Shown here: piece by piece, positions 16,326 to 25,929 of the stretch
Numbering within the stretch: the first letter of the stretch is position 1
Layout: the number at the start of each line of letters is the position of its first letter
DNA from: Bacillota bacterium
GTDB taxonomy: Bacteria; Bacillota; Clostridia; Lachnospirales; Lachnospiraceae
Assembly (NCBI GenBank): GCA_023442465.1
Contig: JAEZZQ010000016.1
Coordinates: 372,001-436,000 of the forward strand
Direction of reading: 5' to 3'
Length of the DNA: 64,000 nucleotides
Made by a program: the position numbers and the translations under genes
The notes under the pieces: model-generated
Databases searched by the model: none
Told to the model about the DNA's origin: nothing
What the model saw: the letters and a program-made list of their open reading frames with translations, nothing else

Positions 16326-18113
16326 TTATTTTTTTAAGAAGTCGAACTGAGACAAGTAGAGATTGCTGTATTCCCCTTTCAGAGCCAAAAGTTCCTCGTG
16401 AGTTCCCCGCTCCAATATCTTTCCCCGATCCACATACATGATGCAGTCAGCATTCTGAATGGTAGAAAGCCTGTGCGCAATGATAAACGAAGTTCTGCCC
16501 TTTAAAAGTTCCTTCAGCCCTCTTTGCAGCACGATTTCCGTTTCGGTATCGATGCTGGAGGTCGCTTCATCCAGTATCAGTATTTTAGGGTCTGCCAACA
16601 GCGCCCTGGCAAAAGAAATGAGCTGACGCTGTCCGGCAGACAGTCTGCTTCCTCTTTCATTCACCTGCGTCTGGTAACCGTTATCCATCTTCATAATAAA
16701 ATCGTGGGCGCATACAGTTCTTGCTGCTCGTATGACGTCTTCATCGGAGGCTTCCATATTACCGTAGCGGATATTGTCCATAATGGTCCCGGAGAAAATA
16801 AAACTGTCCTGCATCATAATTCCCATCTGAGACCTCAATGAGCGAATGGTCACCTTGGAAATATCCACATCGTCGATATAGACCGCGCCGGAGCCCACGT
16901 TATAAAAACGGCTGATCAGATTGACAATCGTCGTCTTTCCTGCACCGGTAGGGCCTACTATAGCGAAGGACTCTCCCGGATTTGCCGTGAAGTCGATATG
17001 GTCCAATATAATCTGCCCGTCTTCATACCCGAAGACCACATCCTTAAACTGAATCTTTCCCTCAATGAGCGGCATCTCCACCGCTCCCTCCACATCTTTG
17101 ACCTGCACCTCTTCGTCAATGGTTTCAAAGATACGTTCCAGATAAGAAATCGCCGTCAGAAGCGAGTTATAAAAATTCGCCAGCGTATTGATCGGATTCC
17201 AGAAGCGGCTGATATAGGCTGTAAAGGCAACCAGCACACCTACCGTAATCCCTCCGTCTCCACCAAGCATCCATTGTATTCCAAGCACATAGATAAAAGC
17301 AGTGGTAACCGTGGAAATGATATCCACACTGGGGCCCATCAGGAAATTAAACTTTACCGCCCGCATCCAGGACTCTCTGTATCCTCTGCTCAACTGATTG
17401 AAGATATCCGTATTCCTGCTCTCTCTGGTAAAAGACTGGGTCACGCGGATTCCATTGATGCTCTCTGCCAGATAGGCGTTTAAGTTGGACTGCTTGTTGC
17501 TCTGAATCTGCCAGGCTACCCTCTGTTTCTTCTTAATTAAGACCACCACCAGAACCAAGACCGGAAGTCCGCACAGGCAAATAAGTGTCAGCCGTACATT
17601 GATCCACAGCATAAAAAACAGGATGAACACGAGATTGCATAAGTCCGTAATCGTATTGATAATACCATTGGAAAGCAGGTCGCTTAAGCTATTCACATAA
17701 TTGACCACACGAACCTGAATCTTTCCATGAGGCCGCGTATCATAATAAGAAAACGGCAGCTCCTGTAAATGGGCAAAAATATCGTACCGCAGCTTGTGGA
17801 TAATATTCTGCCCGATTTCATTGGTAATCTTTATTTTAAACCGAAGGCTGACCGACACATACAGCGCGATCAGAAAGGTGAAGAGGCTGTAGAGCCCTAT
17901 GGTCTTCATATCCTTCTGCGGAATGCATTCATCCATAACCGTCATCAGGAACCGCGGAATCAGCATGGCAAGCGCAGAGGCGGTCAGCATCATAAAAATA
18001 ACTGCTGCCATCTGTTTTCTATAAGGGCGGATATATCCGGCCAGACGCTTTAGTTGATTGACGTCGAATCGGTCCTCCAGCACTTCGTCCACATCGTATT
18101 TATTTCGTGCCAT
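16326..18113 (-). CDS. ABC exporter half-transporter, subunit B
   Basis: 595 residues: six membrane helices (about 25-310) then an ATPase domain. The NBD has GPTGAGKTTIVNL (Walker A), LSAGQRQLISFARALL (signature with Ala in place of the second residue Gly of LSGGQ), ILILDEATSSID (Walker B with catalytic Glu) and IIAHRLSTI (H-loop). Multidrug or lipid-type exporter family (MdlB/BmrA class). The ATG at 18113 is chosen because AGGAGGTG lies seven bases upstream; it overlaps the upstream subunit gene by 14 bases. Its intact Glu/His and altered signature complement the defects of its partner, which implies a heterodimer with one active site. Confidence 0.93.
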   Translation of the reverse strand: MARNKYDVDEVLEDRFDVNQLKRLAGYIRPYRKQMAAVIFMMLTASALAMLIPRFLMTVMDECIPQKDMKTIGLYSLFTFLIALYVSVSLRFKIKITNEIGQNIIHKLRYDIFAHLQELPFSYYDTRPHGKIQVRVVNYVNSLSDLLSNGIINTITDLCNLVFILFFMLWINVRLTLICLCGLPVLVLVVVLIKKKQRVAWQIQSNKQSNLNAYLAESINGIRVTQSFTRESRNTDIFNQLSRGYRESWMRAVKFNFLMGPSVDIISTVTTAFIYVLGIQWMLGGDGGITVGVLVAFTAYISRFWNPINTLANFYNSLLTAISYLERIFETIDEEVQVKDVEGAVEMPLIEGKIQFKDVVFGYEDGQIILDHIDFTANPGESFAIVGPTGAGKTTIVNLISRFYNVGSGAVYIDDVDISKVTIRSLRSQMGIMMQDSFIFSGTIMDNIRYGNMEASDEDVIRAARTVCAHDFIMKMDNGYQTQVNERGSRLSAGQRQLISFARALLADPKILILDEATSSIDTETEIVLQRGLKELLKGRTSFIIAHRLSTIQNADCIMYVDRGKILERGTHEELLALKGEYSNLYLSQFDFLKK

Positions 18114-19869
18114 TGTTATCCACCTCCTCTTCTGTTCCAAATCCGCCGTATTGATTTTTGAAGGTTTCCGCATAGTAGCCCTGATTTTTCAAAAGCTGTT
18201 CATGTGTTCCCCTCTCGATGATCCTTCCATCGTCCATGACCAGAATCAAATCCGCATCTTTTATGGAAGAAATCCGGTAGGCAATAATGAATATCGTACA
18301 TTTGATTTTTCCGGAATTAAGCTGTTCCTGTATGTAGCTTTCGGTCTCCATATCCACCGCGGAGGTGGTATCATCGAGAATCAGTATGGACGGATCCTTA
18401 AGCAAGGCCCTCGCTAATGAGATTCTCTGCTTTTGTCCTCCCGAAAGTCCCACGCCCCGCTCGCCAACTACCGTATCATAGCCTTCCGGTAAATGCTGAA
18501 TAAAGTGGTTGGCATCTGCCATAATCGCCGCTTTCTTCACATCTTCAAACGGGCAGTCCGGTTTGGCATAGGCGATATTTCCCTCAATCGTATCCGAGAA
18601 CAGGAACACATCCTGCATCGCCATTCCGATATTATCCCGCAGGTCATAAAGATTCAGTTCCCGGACATCGATGCCGTCCACCAGCACTTCTCCTTCTGTC
18701 GTGTCGTAAAATCGGCACAGCAGGTTCATAATCGTGGATTTACCCGCGCCGGTAGGGCCGATAATGCCCACGGTCTGCCCCGGCTCTACCTTGAAGCTCA
18801 CATCGTTTACAATATCTTCATCATCGGCGCTGTAGGAAACATTCTTAAATTCCACAGCCCCCTCCATGCGCTTGCGGATGGTACCGTTCTCCGGGGTCTT
18901 CACGCTCGGCTCTTCCACATAGGTACCGTATATTTTTTCCAAAGAGGTGCGGAAATTCTGAATATCATTGACCCACCATCCAGCCATACGCAGCGGTACG
19001 GTCAGCATCCAGAGATATCCATTCACCGTCACCATATTTCCCAGCGTGATTTCACCGTTAATAACCATATAGCCGCCATACAGCATAAGAATGATCGTAA
19101 GCGCGTTGGAAAGCATTTCAAAAAAAGGAAGATAGACCATCCATATCTTGGAAGCCTTTACCTGTGCGGCACGAAATTCATCATTCTGTCTGTTAAACTT
19201 ACCGATTTCATAATCTTCTTTTGCAAACGCCTTTACCACCCGGTTACCGCTGATATTTTCCTGCACAAAGGAATTCAATGCGGAAAAACAGTTACGGCTT
19301 CTCTGAAAGGCCGGTCTGACCTCCTTTGCCTGAAGGTATGTGGTCAGTGCGGTAAAGGGAAGCACAGCCAGCATACAAAGAGCCAGCTTCACATTTACGG
19401 TAAAAATCATGACCAGAGCAAAAGCAAACAGCAGCACATTTTCATAGACCGCATAAATGACATATGCAAGGAAGTGCCTGATCGCGTCCATATCGCCGGT
19501 CTGTCTGGACATCAAATCTCCGGTTCTCTTCTTATTATAAAAGGCGAAGTCCTCCTGCAGCAGCTTGCGGTATACCCTATCTCTCATCTCATACAAAACT
19601 CCCTGGGAGCATGTCTCAAAAATCACCTGATAAAAATACCGTAAAATCCCCCGTACAGCAGTCACCAGCAAAAGAACAAGAATCAGCTTCGGGAGCAAGG
19701 TATAATTCCCTCCCGTGATAACATCATCCACGATCATGCCGGATATGTAGGGATTGACAATTGCAAGAACCGAAATTACCGTCGTCAATGCAAGCCCCAA
19801 AAGCATAAGCCATCTGTACTTCTTCAAAAAGGAAAGCAGCCATTTTACGGACACTTTACCCAGTTTCAT
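18100..19869 (-). CDS. ABC exporter half-transporter, subunit A (degenerate site)
   Basis: 589 residues with six N-terminal membrane helices and an NBD: GPTGAGKSTIMNL, canonical LSGGQKQRISLARALL, but Walker B is ILILDDTTSAVD (Asp in place of the catalytic Glu) and the H-loop reads IIAYRISSI (Tyr for His). These changes mark the non-hydrolytic site of heterodimeric exporters such as TM287/288 or BmrCD. GAGGAGG precedes the ATG. Sits 85 bases downstream of GH27 on the same strand, but a separate transcript is possible. Substrate unknown. Confidence 0.93.
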   Translation of the reverse strand: MKLGKVSVKWLLSFLKKYRWLMLLGLALTTVISVLAIVNPYISGMIVDDVITGGNYTLLPKLILVLLLVTAVRGILRYFYQVIFETCSQGVLYEMRDRVYRKLLQEDFAFYNKKRTGDLMSRQTGDMDAIRHFLAYVIYAVYENVLLFAFALVMIFTVNVKLALCMLAVLPFTALTTYLQAKEVRPAFQRSRNCFSALNSFVQENISGNRVVKAFAKEDYEIGKFNRQNDEFRAAQVKASKIWMVYLPFFEMLSNALTIILMLYGGYMVINGEITLGNMVTVNGYLWMLTVPLRMAGWWVNDIQNFRTSLEKIYGTYVEEPSVKTPENGTIRKRMEGAVEFKNVSYSADDEDIVNDVSFKVEPGQTVGIIGPTGAGKSTIMNLLCRFYDTTEGEVLVDGIDVRELNLYDLRDNIGMAMQDVFLFSDTIEGNIAYAKPDCPFEDVKKAAIMADANHFIQHLPEGYDTVVGERGVGLSGGQKQRISLARALLKDPSILILDDTTSAVDMETESYIQEQLNSGKIKCTIFIIAYRISSIKDADLILVMDDGRIIERGTHEQLLKNQGYYAETFKNQYGGFGTEEEVDNNGTK

Positions 19870-19954
19870 CTCATTTTCCTCCTCGTTTCATCTGTCGAAA
19901 TATTTAAGTCCTTATCCCTTATATCAAAAACATATTATACAATCAATCCCCCCA

Positions 19955-21253
19955 TTATTCCAGCCTGTATACGCGGCTTCCGTGTGCCGGAAGAATGGAG
20001 GAAATCTTACCTTCACTGCTCTTGGTCCTTATTTTGCTCCACAATTCGAGCAGCGAAGCTTCTGCCGGAAGCGTCTCATCAATATCCTTCAAAGCTACGG
20101 ACACCTCCATCTCCTCGTCTGCCAGATTGAACAGTGCTGCAAACCGTTCCTTTGTCCGGGCATTGTATGCGGTCCATACCGCTTTCATTTCATCACGCGC
20201 AAGCTGATGCGGACGGCAGTCCGGCGTGAGCATAGAGAGGATATCCTTGTTCGTAAGCAGTGAAAGCGTCCAGTCATCCATTTTCGTCATCTCCGCTCCG
20301 AGCATCAGAGGAGAACCAAAGATACACCAGAGCGTCATCATGGTACGCTGCTCCTCTTTGGTAAAATTCGTCCGGCGTTCCTCTCCGAAACCTTTTCCCA
20401 GCCAGCCAAGCGGCAGCATATCGCAGTCCGGGTAACAGCCTTTAGATACCTGATTCTCCCACAGTTCACACCTATGGAACATATCCTTAAGCAAATCCCA
20501 ATTATCCCAGAAATCATCGGTAATGCGCCACATGTTTGCATGCTTCTCATAGTGCCATGCCTTATCGATCAGGGCAGGTCCCGGAGATAAGGACAGAACG
20601 ACCTGACGTCCGCAGCGTTCTATCGCCTTTGAAAGCATCTCTATCTCATGGCGTGCAGAATACTGATTCGTCACATACATGTTCGTATTACATATATCGT
20701 CACATTTGATAAAGTCCACTCCCCATGAAGCGTAAAGCTCCAGCAGTGAATCATAGTAGGCCTGTCCTGCTTCTATACTGCGTACACCGTACATATCCGG
20801 ATTCCAACCGCAGATGGATGACGGATCCGCTACCATGTCAGCGGTCAAATCAGTACCAAGTACCTTGCTGTGCGCGTGAGCGGCAATACGTGGAATACCT
20901 CGCATAATGTGAATGCCGAATTTCAATCCCAGACTATGTATGTAATCTGCCAGATGCTTGAAGCCCGCACCTCCTGCCGAAGACGGGAATCTCTCCGGAT
21001 CAGGCTGTAATCTGGCATATTCGTCTATCTCCACACCTGCAAACGGAATATACTGGAACTTATCTCTCATGGAGCCCGGCTTATGGGAATACCATTCAAT
21101 ATCGATCACGATATACTCCCATCCATATTCCTTCATATGAGCCGCCATATAGTCGGCATTTGCCTTTACCTGCTCTTCATTTACCGTAGTATCATAGTAA
21201 TCATAACTGTTCCATCCCATCGGCGGAAGTGCTGCAAAGTTGTTCTTATTCAT
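19955..21253 (-). CDS. Alpha-galactosidase-like glycoside hydrolase, family GH27
   Basis: 432 residues, no signal peptide, so cytoplasmic. Starts MNKNNFAALPPMGWNSYDYY, the GH27 opening strand. WGVDFIKCDD places the nucleophile at Asp185 and WRITDDFWDNW the acid/base Asp near 246; IDIEWYS and CGWNPDMYG line the sugar site. The C-terminal 80 residues are the usual beta-sandwich. A retaining enzyme releasing terminal alpha-galactose, or alpha-N-acetylgalactosamine or beta-L-arabinopyranose in related groups. GGAGG lies six bases before the ATG at 21253; the reading frame extends 16 codons further up without support. Divergent to the AraC regulator, which is the likely controller. Confidence 0.9.
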   Translation of the reverse strand: MNKNNFAALPPMGWNSYDYYDTTVNEEQVKANADYMAAHMKEYGWEYIVIDIEWYSHKPGSMRDKFQYIPFAGVEIDEYARLQPDPERFPSSAGGAGFKHLADYIHSLGLKFGIHIMRGIPRIAAHAHSKVLGTDLTADMVADPSSICGWNPDMYGVRSIEAGQAYYDSLLELYASWGVDFIKCDDICNTNMYVTNQYSARHEIEMLSKAIERCGRQVVLSLSPGPALIDKAWHYEKHANMWRITDDFWDNWDLLKDMFHRCELWENQVSKGCYPDCDMLPLGWLGKGFGEERRTNFTKEEQRTMMTLWCIFGSPLMLGAEMTKMDDWTLSLLTNKDILSMLTPDCRPHQLARDEMKAVWTAYNARTKERFAALFNLADEEMEVSVALKDIDETLPAEASLLELWSKIRTKSSEGKISSILPAHGSRVYRLE

Positions 21254-21325
21254 ACTAATCCTCCATGTTTTCAATACCCGCAAATTTGAACACAAGCACA
21301 AATCAGGTATTTTTTTGATTTTATA

Positions 21326-21456
21326 TTACTGTTCATTCCGTTCTCAGCAACTCATGATTTCTGCATTCCAATTCGCTCCGCGAAGCAGAAATCATCTCTT
21401 GAATCATGTTCTTACGTAGCTTAACAGCAAGTGTTAAGCTACTGTGTGAACAGTAA
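21326..21456. repeat. 131-bp palindromic mobile-like element (MITE-like)
   Basis: Bounded by perfect 10-bp terminal inverted repeats TTACTGTTCA (21326-21335) and TGAACAGTAA (21447-21456). Inside are two hairpins: ATGATTTCTGC pairs with GCAGAAATCAT (21354-21364 / 21385-21395), and GTAGCTTAACA pairs with TGTTAAGCTAC further right. The right half recurs at 38966-39037 and the left end at 5230-5254. No ORF inside. The 304-base gap between GH27 and the AraC gene consists mainly of this element. Confidence 0.75.
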
Positions 21457-21557
21457 CGATTTTATCATTCTTCTTGATTTTCTTCCCCCAATCAATTATA
21501 GTTGAAAGCAATAGGTTATAAAAGAATAGTTTCTTGATAAGCAGGGGTATTTTTTTG

Positions 21558-22421
21558 ATGCAATACAATTTTGGACATTTTGGTTTACTGAATACCGATG
21601 ATATGGCTGACCAACCATTAATCATTATGGACGGCGGCATTGAATCCCGTTTCCGTGAGGACTATGATTTCTCTAATGAAAAGAGGGACACATACCGTGG
21701 ATATTTATTTCAATATACGTTATCGGGAAAAGGATGGTTTGAAAAAAACGGAGAAAGATATTGTCTTTCCGAAGATGTAGGATTTCTGACAAGGATACCG
21801 GAAAAGACCCGCTATTATCTGGACAGGGACTCTACTGAGCCTTGGACGTTTTTATATCTGCATTTCGATGGAAATACTGCCGCCCCATTTTTTCAAAAGC
21901 TGGACGCTCTCTGTGGCTGCGTCTTTTTTCTGGACCCCAACTCTCATCCGATCACTCAATATTTAAAGCTGCACCATAAGCTGATATGCGGTGACCGGTT
22001 GGAAAAATATGAAGGGCAGGAGTTTTTATATCTTTTCTTATGCCGTCTTCTGAGGGAAGTGGAACATTCTGCCGCCAGCGTGCAAAACTCCGTGGTGAAT
22101 CTGGCGCTTCAAATTATGTTGAAGGAATACAGCACCCTGGAGGGTGTAGACGAAGTGGCAAAGAGGCTGGGGATTTCCCAAGAACATCTGACGCGCAGCT
22201 TTAAAACGGAGCAGGGAATTCCCCCGGTCCGCTATTTGACGAACCTGCGAATCCAGGCTGCCATGAATGATTTATTGGATACAGAGGATTTGATTCATGA
22301 TATTGCGCTGAGAACCGGGTTTTCAAATGGGAACTATTTTGCTAAGGTATTTCGGAAATATGCGGGAATGTCACCGGGGGAGTATCGGGCGCATTGTATA
22401 TCACCGGCTCCGCCCTATTAA
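21558..22421 (+). CDS. AraC family transcriptional regulator
   Basis: 287 residues. N-terminal cupin-like sugar-sensing domain (about 15-150; LFQYTLSGKGWFEKNGERY, FLYLHFDG) and C-terminal double helix-turn-helix (about 185-285) with VAKRLGISQEHLTRSFKTEQGI and the signature HDIALRTGFSNGNYFAKVFRKYAGMSPGEYR. The ATG at 21558 is preferred to a TTG at 21534; AGGGG lies about 12 bases upstream, so initiation is not strong. Divergent to GH27 and convergent with GH5, whose last 80 bases it overlaps. Likely activates the flanking glycan genes in response to a sugar. Confidence 0.92.
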   Translation: MQYNFGHFGLLNTDDMADQPLIIMDGGIESRFREDYDFSNEKRDTYRGYLFQYTLSGKGWFEKNGERYCLSEDVGFLTRIPEKTRYYLDRDSTEPWTFLYLHFDGNTAAPFFQKLDALCGCVFFLDPNSHPITQYLKLHHKLICGDRLEKYEGQEFLYLFLCRLLREVEHSAASVQNSVVNLALQIMLKEYSTLEGVDEVAKRLGISQEHLTRSFKTEQGIPPVRYLTNLRIQAAMNDLLDTEDLIHDIALRTGFSNGNYFAKVFRKYAGMSPGEYRAHCISPAPPY

Positions 22422-24021
22422 ATTCAGATAAAAATTCTAATTTTTCAAGACAAACCGTACCTTTCAAAGATATAATCTTCACAGCTCCACAAGCATCGGA
22501 TAACCTTACCTCCAGCTTTGTACATTCCGGCTTTACCTCGAATTCTTTCAAGCTGCTATCATCCGTTCTGCCAACTCCAAGTATTCCACCCGAATAACCT
22601 TTTGCAAATTTTAACTTTAAACGAACTTCCTGGCCCGGTTCAACCGTATAACATGCAAACTCACTTTTACTTAGTATTACCCCATAGCGATCCCACTGAC
22701 AATCGAATACACACCGTTTCTCTTTAGCTGCTTCCAATTCCACTAATTTCATCCCGCAGCCGCTTCTATAACTGATTTCTGCATTTTCTGCGCTGCATCC
22801 GCTAAAGGATGTTCCTCTTCCGGGATATTCATCAAAGTCGCTGGCCCGCATGCTAAAAGGCGCACGGCGCAGCACATGATGGGTCACGTCTAAATGTTCT
22901 GTACAATTATCTAATTTGCAGTTCTCCAAATATTCGTCGAAAATTCTCTGAGCAGCTCCAAATCCGGGATGTACTCCCCCTCCAATATAGTCCAATACTT
23001 TTTGATAATCCTTTGGCCGATTAACAGAATATGGAGAATTCGTGCAATCCATCTTTTTCCACGGCCAAAGATTGTATCCAATACCGGCAGATTCTGCCAA
23101 TGGATAAATAGCAGCATACCATTCATTTATATTTTCTCCGGACTCACCAAGCCAAAGCGCCACATCCAATTCATTTGATTTATCAATATATTTTTTTAAG
23201 CATTTGATATCAGGAATTTCCGCATACCGGTGAAAATGTAACAACATGTTCTCATCAAATTTTTTCGTAAATATACTTAAATCTGCAGCCCAATGAGCTC
23301 CTTCAATACTGAACATATGCTTTTGATCAATTTTGCGGATTTCAGCAATCGCATGTTCATAAAATAATGTCAATTTGGGAATTAAATAATCAAAATTACC
23401 GTTTCCTGCATTTGGTGGCGCGATCGGCTCATTCAATAAATCATATCCGCCTACTACGGCTCTGTCTTTATATCGTTCTGCCAACGTTTTCCATAAATCG
23501 ATTGCCTTATCCCAACTGTCCGAATCAATAAAAAGACGGGGGACATTATCTATGCAATCATCAATATTGGCACCGGTCTGACCTCCCGGAGCGCCATGCA
23601 AGTCCAAAAAGGCATAAATTCCCGCCTCCTCACACCATGAAAGACAATTATCCAGCAAACGAAGTCCTTCTTCTTTATAACGGATTCCCGGACCGTCTTC
23701 CATAAAAAGCCGATACATGAACGGTATCCGGACAGAATTATATCCGAGTTCCGCCATTTTTAAAATATCTGATTTCGTTATATAATTTTCCCGGAACTTT
23801 ACCCAGAAAGCATCTGCATATTCTTTTCCCGCCAACTGCTCCACAACCTGCTCTATACGCCGCGGTCTGTCAAAGCGCTCACTATCAGCGCTCCACATAT
23901 ATCCTTCCTGCAGCATCCAATTGCCGAGTCCCCAGCCTTTCAAGAGAATTTCTTCCCCATTCTCATTATATATTTTTTTACCTTTGGCATATAAAAAACC
24001 ATTTATCATTTTAATAACCAT
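22342..24021 (-). CDS. Glycoside hydrolase family 5 with C-terminal accessory domain
   Basis: About 559 residues, no signal peptide, so the enzyme acts on imported oligosaccharides. Catalytic TIM barrel roughly 5-370: LLKGWGLGNWM, GYNSVRIPF, DLHGAPGGQTG, then YDLLNEP with the acid/base Glu and LWLGESGEN with the nucleophile Glu, which together define GH5 (clan GH-A). Residues 390-550 form a beta-rich, possibly carbohydrate-binding domain. Start uncertain: ATG at 24021 (AGGTG ten bases upstream) or 24009. It is the last gene after two sugar permeases. The 3' end overlaps the convergent AraC gene by 80 bases. Specificity (glucan, mannan, other) cannot be read. Confidence 0.9.
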   Translation of the reverse strand: MVIKMINGFLYAKGKKIYNENGEEILLKGWGLGNWMLQEGYMWSADSERFDRPRRIEQVVEQLAGKEYADAFWVKFRENYITKSDILKMAELGYNSVRIPFMYRLFMEDGPGIRYKEEGLRLLDNCLSWCEEAGIYAFLDLHGAPGGQTGANIDDCIDNVPRLFIDSDSWDKAIDLWKTLAERYKDRAVVGGYDLLNEPIAPPNAGNGNFDYLIPKLTLFYEHAIAEIRKIDQKHMFSIEGAHWAADLSIFTKKFDENMLLHFHRYAEIPDIKCLKKYIDKSNELDVALWLGESGENINEWYAAIYPLAESAGIGYNLWPWKKMDCTNSPYSVNRPKDYQKVLDYIGGGVHPGFGAAQRIFDEYLENCKLDNCTEHLDVTHHVLRRAPFSMRASDFDEYPGRGTSFSGCSAENAEISYRSGCGMKLVELEAAKEKRCVFDCQWDRYGVILSKSEFACYTVEPGQEVRLKLKFAKGYSGGILGVGRTDDSSLKEFEVKPECTKLEVRLSDACGAVKIISLKGTVCLEKLEFLSEFNRAEPVIYNAPDTPPVTFPHISEIP

Positions 24022-24035
24022 GCCTTTCCAACACC

Positions 24036-24085
24036 TGCAAACTTTGGGCCATATGTGCGGGCACATATTAGGCACAAGATTTGCA
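24036..24085 (-). promoter_or_regulatory. Intercistronic hairpin between permease and GH5
   Basis: TGCAAA (24036-24041) pairs with TTTGCA (24080-24085); inside it lies ATATGTG / CACATAT (24051-24057 / 24062-24068) around a four-base loop. The imperfect 50-base stem lies just before the GH5 start, in a 155-base gap. No T-run follows, so mRNA processing or stability is more likely than termination. Confidence 0.45.
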
Positions 24086-24176
24086 AGCATAATAAATCAT
24101 GCTCTCAAAATTTTAATTTTCACACTAATCTTCTCTCTTCTGCATCTTCTATCGAACTATTCGGAACTCGTAGCCT

Positions 24177-25007
24177 TTATCCTTTTACCGCTCCGTCTGC
24201 TATACCTTTCATGATATTTTTCTGGAAAATCACATAAAGAAGGATTGCCGGCAGTGCCGCTAATATCAACGCACTCAGGATAGCCGTCCAATCACTGCTG
24301 TATTGCCCGAATAAAGTATTGGTAGATAACAGCAACGTGTACTTTTTATTATCAGAAATAATAATAAGAGGCAAAAGAAAATCATTCCATACCCACAGCA
24401 TATTGGTAATGCAAACAGTGGCAGTTGTTGCCTTCAGCATCGGAAATACGACCAGAAAAAAAGTCTGTATGGAATTACATCCGTCTATCGCCGCAGCTTC
24501 TTCCATTTCAATAGGAATACCTTTTACAAATCCGTAATAAATAAAAATTGCCATACTTTCACCCAAGCCTGCATATATCAATGCCAGGCCGACCAATGAA
24601 TTCTTAATTCCCAGCGCTAAAACTACCTTATACAAGGGAATCATAATGGAACTAAAGGGAATAAGCATGGAAAACACAAACATCGCAAACAAAAATTTCG
24701 ATAAGCGTGTTTTTGTACGGCACATTTTCCAGCCGGCAAGCGATGAAAACAATGCCATAAAAAATACCGCCAAGACCGCGAGAAATACCGTATTTCCCAA
24801 GCTCCTGAAATAAGACATCTTCTCCAGGGATCTTATATAGTTATCAAAATATAATTTACTCGGAAGCGACAGCACATTGCTGAGTAGCTCACCATTTGAT
24901 TTGAAAGAATTAAGGAAAGCCAATATCAGCGGAAAGCTTGTGAACACCCCTATTATAATTAACAATAACGTGATAAATATCTGATAGTGTTTTCTGCTCC
25001 CTCTCAT
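24177..25007 (-). CDS. Sugar ABC transporter permease, MalG type
   Basis: 276 residues, six membrane segments, with the EAA loop near residue 190 as EEAAAIDGCNSIQTFFLVVFPMLK, the coupling helix for the ATPase. CUT1 family (oligosaccharide import). Its start overlaps the stop of the upstream permease by four bases. No ATPase gene is present in the locus; CUT1 systems in Firmicutes usually share an MsmX-type ATPase encoded elsewhere (established knowledge). Works with the neighbouring permease and binding protein to import the substrate of GH5 or GH27. Confidence 0.94.
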   Translation of the reverse strand: MRGSRKHYQIFITLLLIIIGVFTSFPLILAFLNSFKSNGELLSNVLSLPSKLYFDNYIRSLEKMSYFRSLGNTVFLAVLAVFFMALFSSLAGWKMCRTKTRLSKFLFAMFVFSMLIPFSSIMIPLYKVVLALGIKNSLVGLALIYAGLGESMAIFIYYGFVKGIPIEMEEAAAIDGCNSIQTFFLVVFPMLKATTATVCITNMLWVWNDFLLPLIIISDNKKYTLLLSTNTLFGQYSSDWTAILSALILAALPAILLYVIFQKNIMKGIADGAVKG

Positions 25008-25882
25008 AGTTCTTCCTCCTTACTCTGTGTGGTCTTTAACTGAATCGCAGTAATAATCAGGATAATCAAAAACAGGACGGTTGACTTTGCAGTTGCATAT
25101 CCATATCTTATATTTCCTCTGAAGGCCTCTTCATAAATATTGACTGCGACTGATTGTGTCGCTCTTCCGGGGCCTCCGCCCGTCAGCGAATAAATAACGT
25201 CAAATACCTGGAAGGATGAATTTAACGTCCAAAACAAACAAACTGTCAACGCTGGCTGTATTAGCGGAAAAGTTACATTCCAAAATTTTTTCCATCCATT
25301 TGCTCCGTCCAATTCAGCCGCTTCCAATAAATGAGTTGGTACGCCCTGCAATCCTGCCATATATATAATCATCAGGTAACCGACACATCCCCATGAAGCA
25401 ACGATGATAATAGACAGAAACGCATAGCGGGTATCTCCCACCCAAGACTGATCCATGAATTTCCATCCCCAATTATCTGCCATATAGTAAAGTACTTTAT
25501 AAAAAATAAACCGCCACATGTATCCGCCTATGATCATGCTTATCATATTAGGAAGGCAGAAAATTGTCCTGAAAAATCCCTTTCCTTTTTTGACCGACTC
25601 AACAGTAACCGCCAGCACCAAAGCCATGACATTTGCAATAACCAGCAATACTATTACATATTTAATCGTAAATACTACGGATTGCCAAAAATAATCATCC
25701 GACAACATCTCACGAAAGTTTTTCAGCCCTATAAAATCATATTCTTTGCTCAGCCCATTCCAATTTGTCATTGAATAAAATATACCGGTAACTGCCGGAT
25801 AAAGCTTGAATACTGCATATACGGCCAAGGCCGGCAGCGCGAACATAATCAGGCTGAAATTTTGTTTCCTTTTACTTTGCAT
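25004..25882 (-). CDS. Sugar ABC transporter permease, MalF/UgpA type
   Basis: 292 residues, six membrane helices, opening with FALPALAVYAVFKLYPAVTGIFYS, and an EAA loop LLEAAELDGANGWKKFWNVTFPLI near residue 205. CUT1 family partner of the MalG-type permease, which overlaps it by four bases. Precedes GH5 in the same transcript. The 92-base gap to the binding-protein gene holds a strong hairpin that may lower permease expression relative to the binding protein. Confidence 0.94.
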   Translation of the reverse strand: MQSKRKQNFSLIMFALPALAVYAVFKLYPAVTGIFYSMTNWNGLSKEYDFIGLKNFREMLSDDYFWQSVVFTIKYVIVLLVIANVMALVLAVTVESVKKGKGFFRTIFCLPNMISMIIGGYMWRFIFYKVLYYMADNWGWKFMDQSWVGDTRYAFLSIIIVASWGCVGYLMIIYMAGLQGVPTHLLEAAELDGANGWKKFWNVTFPLIQPALTVCLFWTLNSSFQVFDVIYSLTGGGPGRATQSVAVNIYEEAFRGNIRYGYATAKSTVLFLIILIITAIQLKTTQSKEEEL

Positions 25883-25929
25883 ATAAAGTACCTCTTCTTT
25901 TTATGTGCTGGACTTCCAATAAGTTATTT

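Noticed and set aside
18493..19644. 383-codon open frame on the + strand
   Set aside because: It lies entirely opposite the ABC exporter subunit A gene, has no ribosome site and an amino-acid composition rich in His/Ile typical of an antisense shadow.
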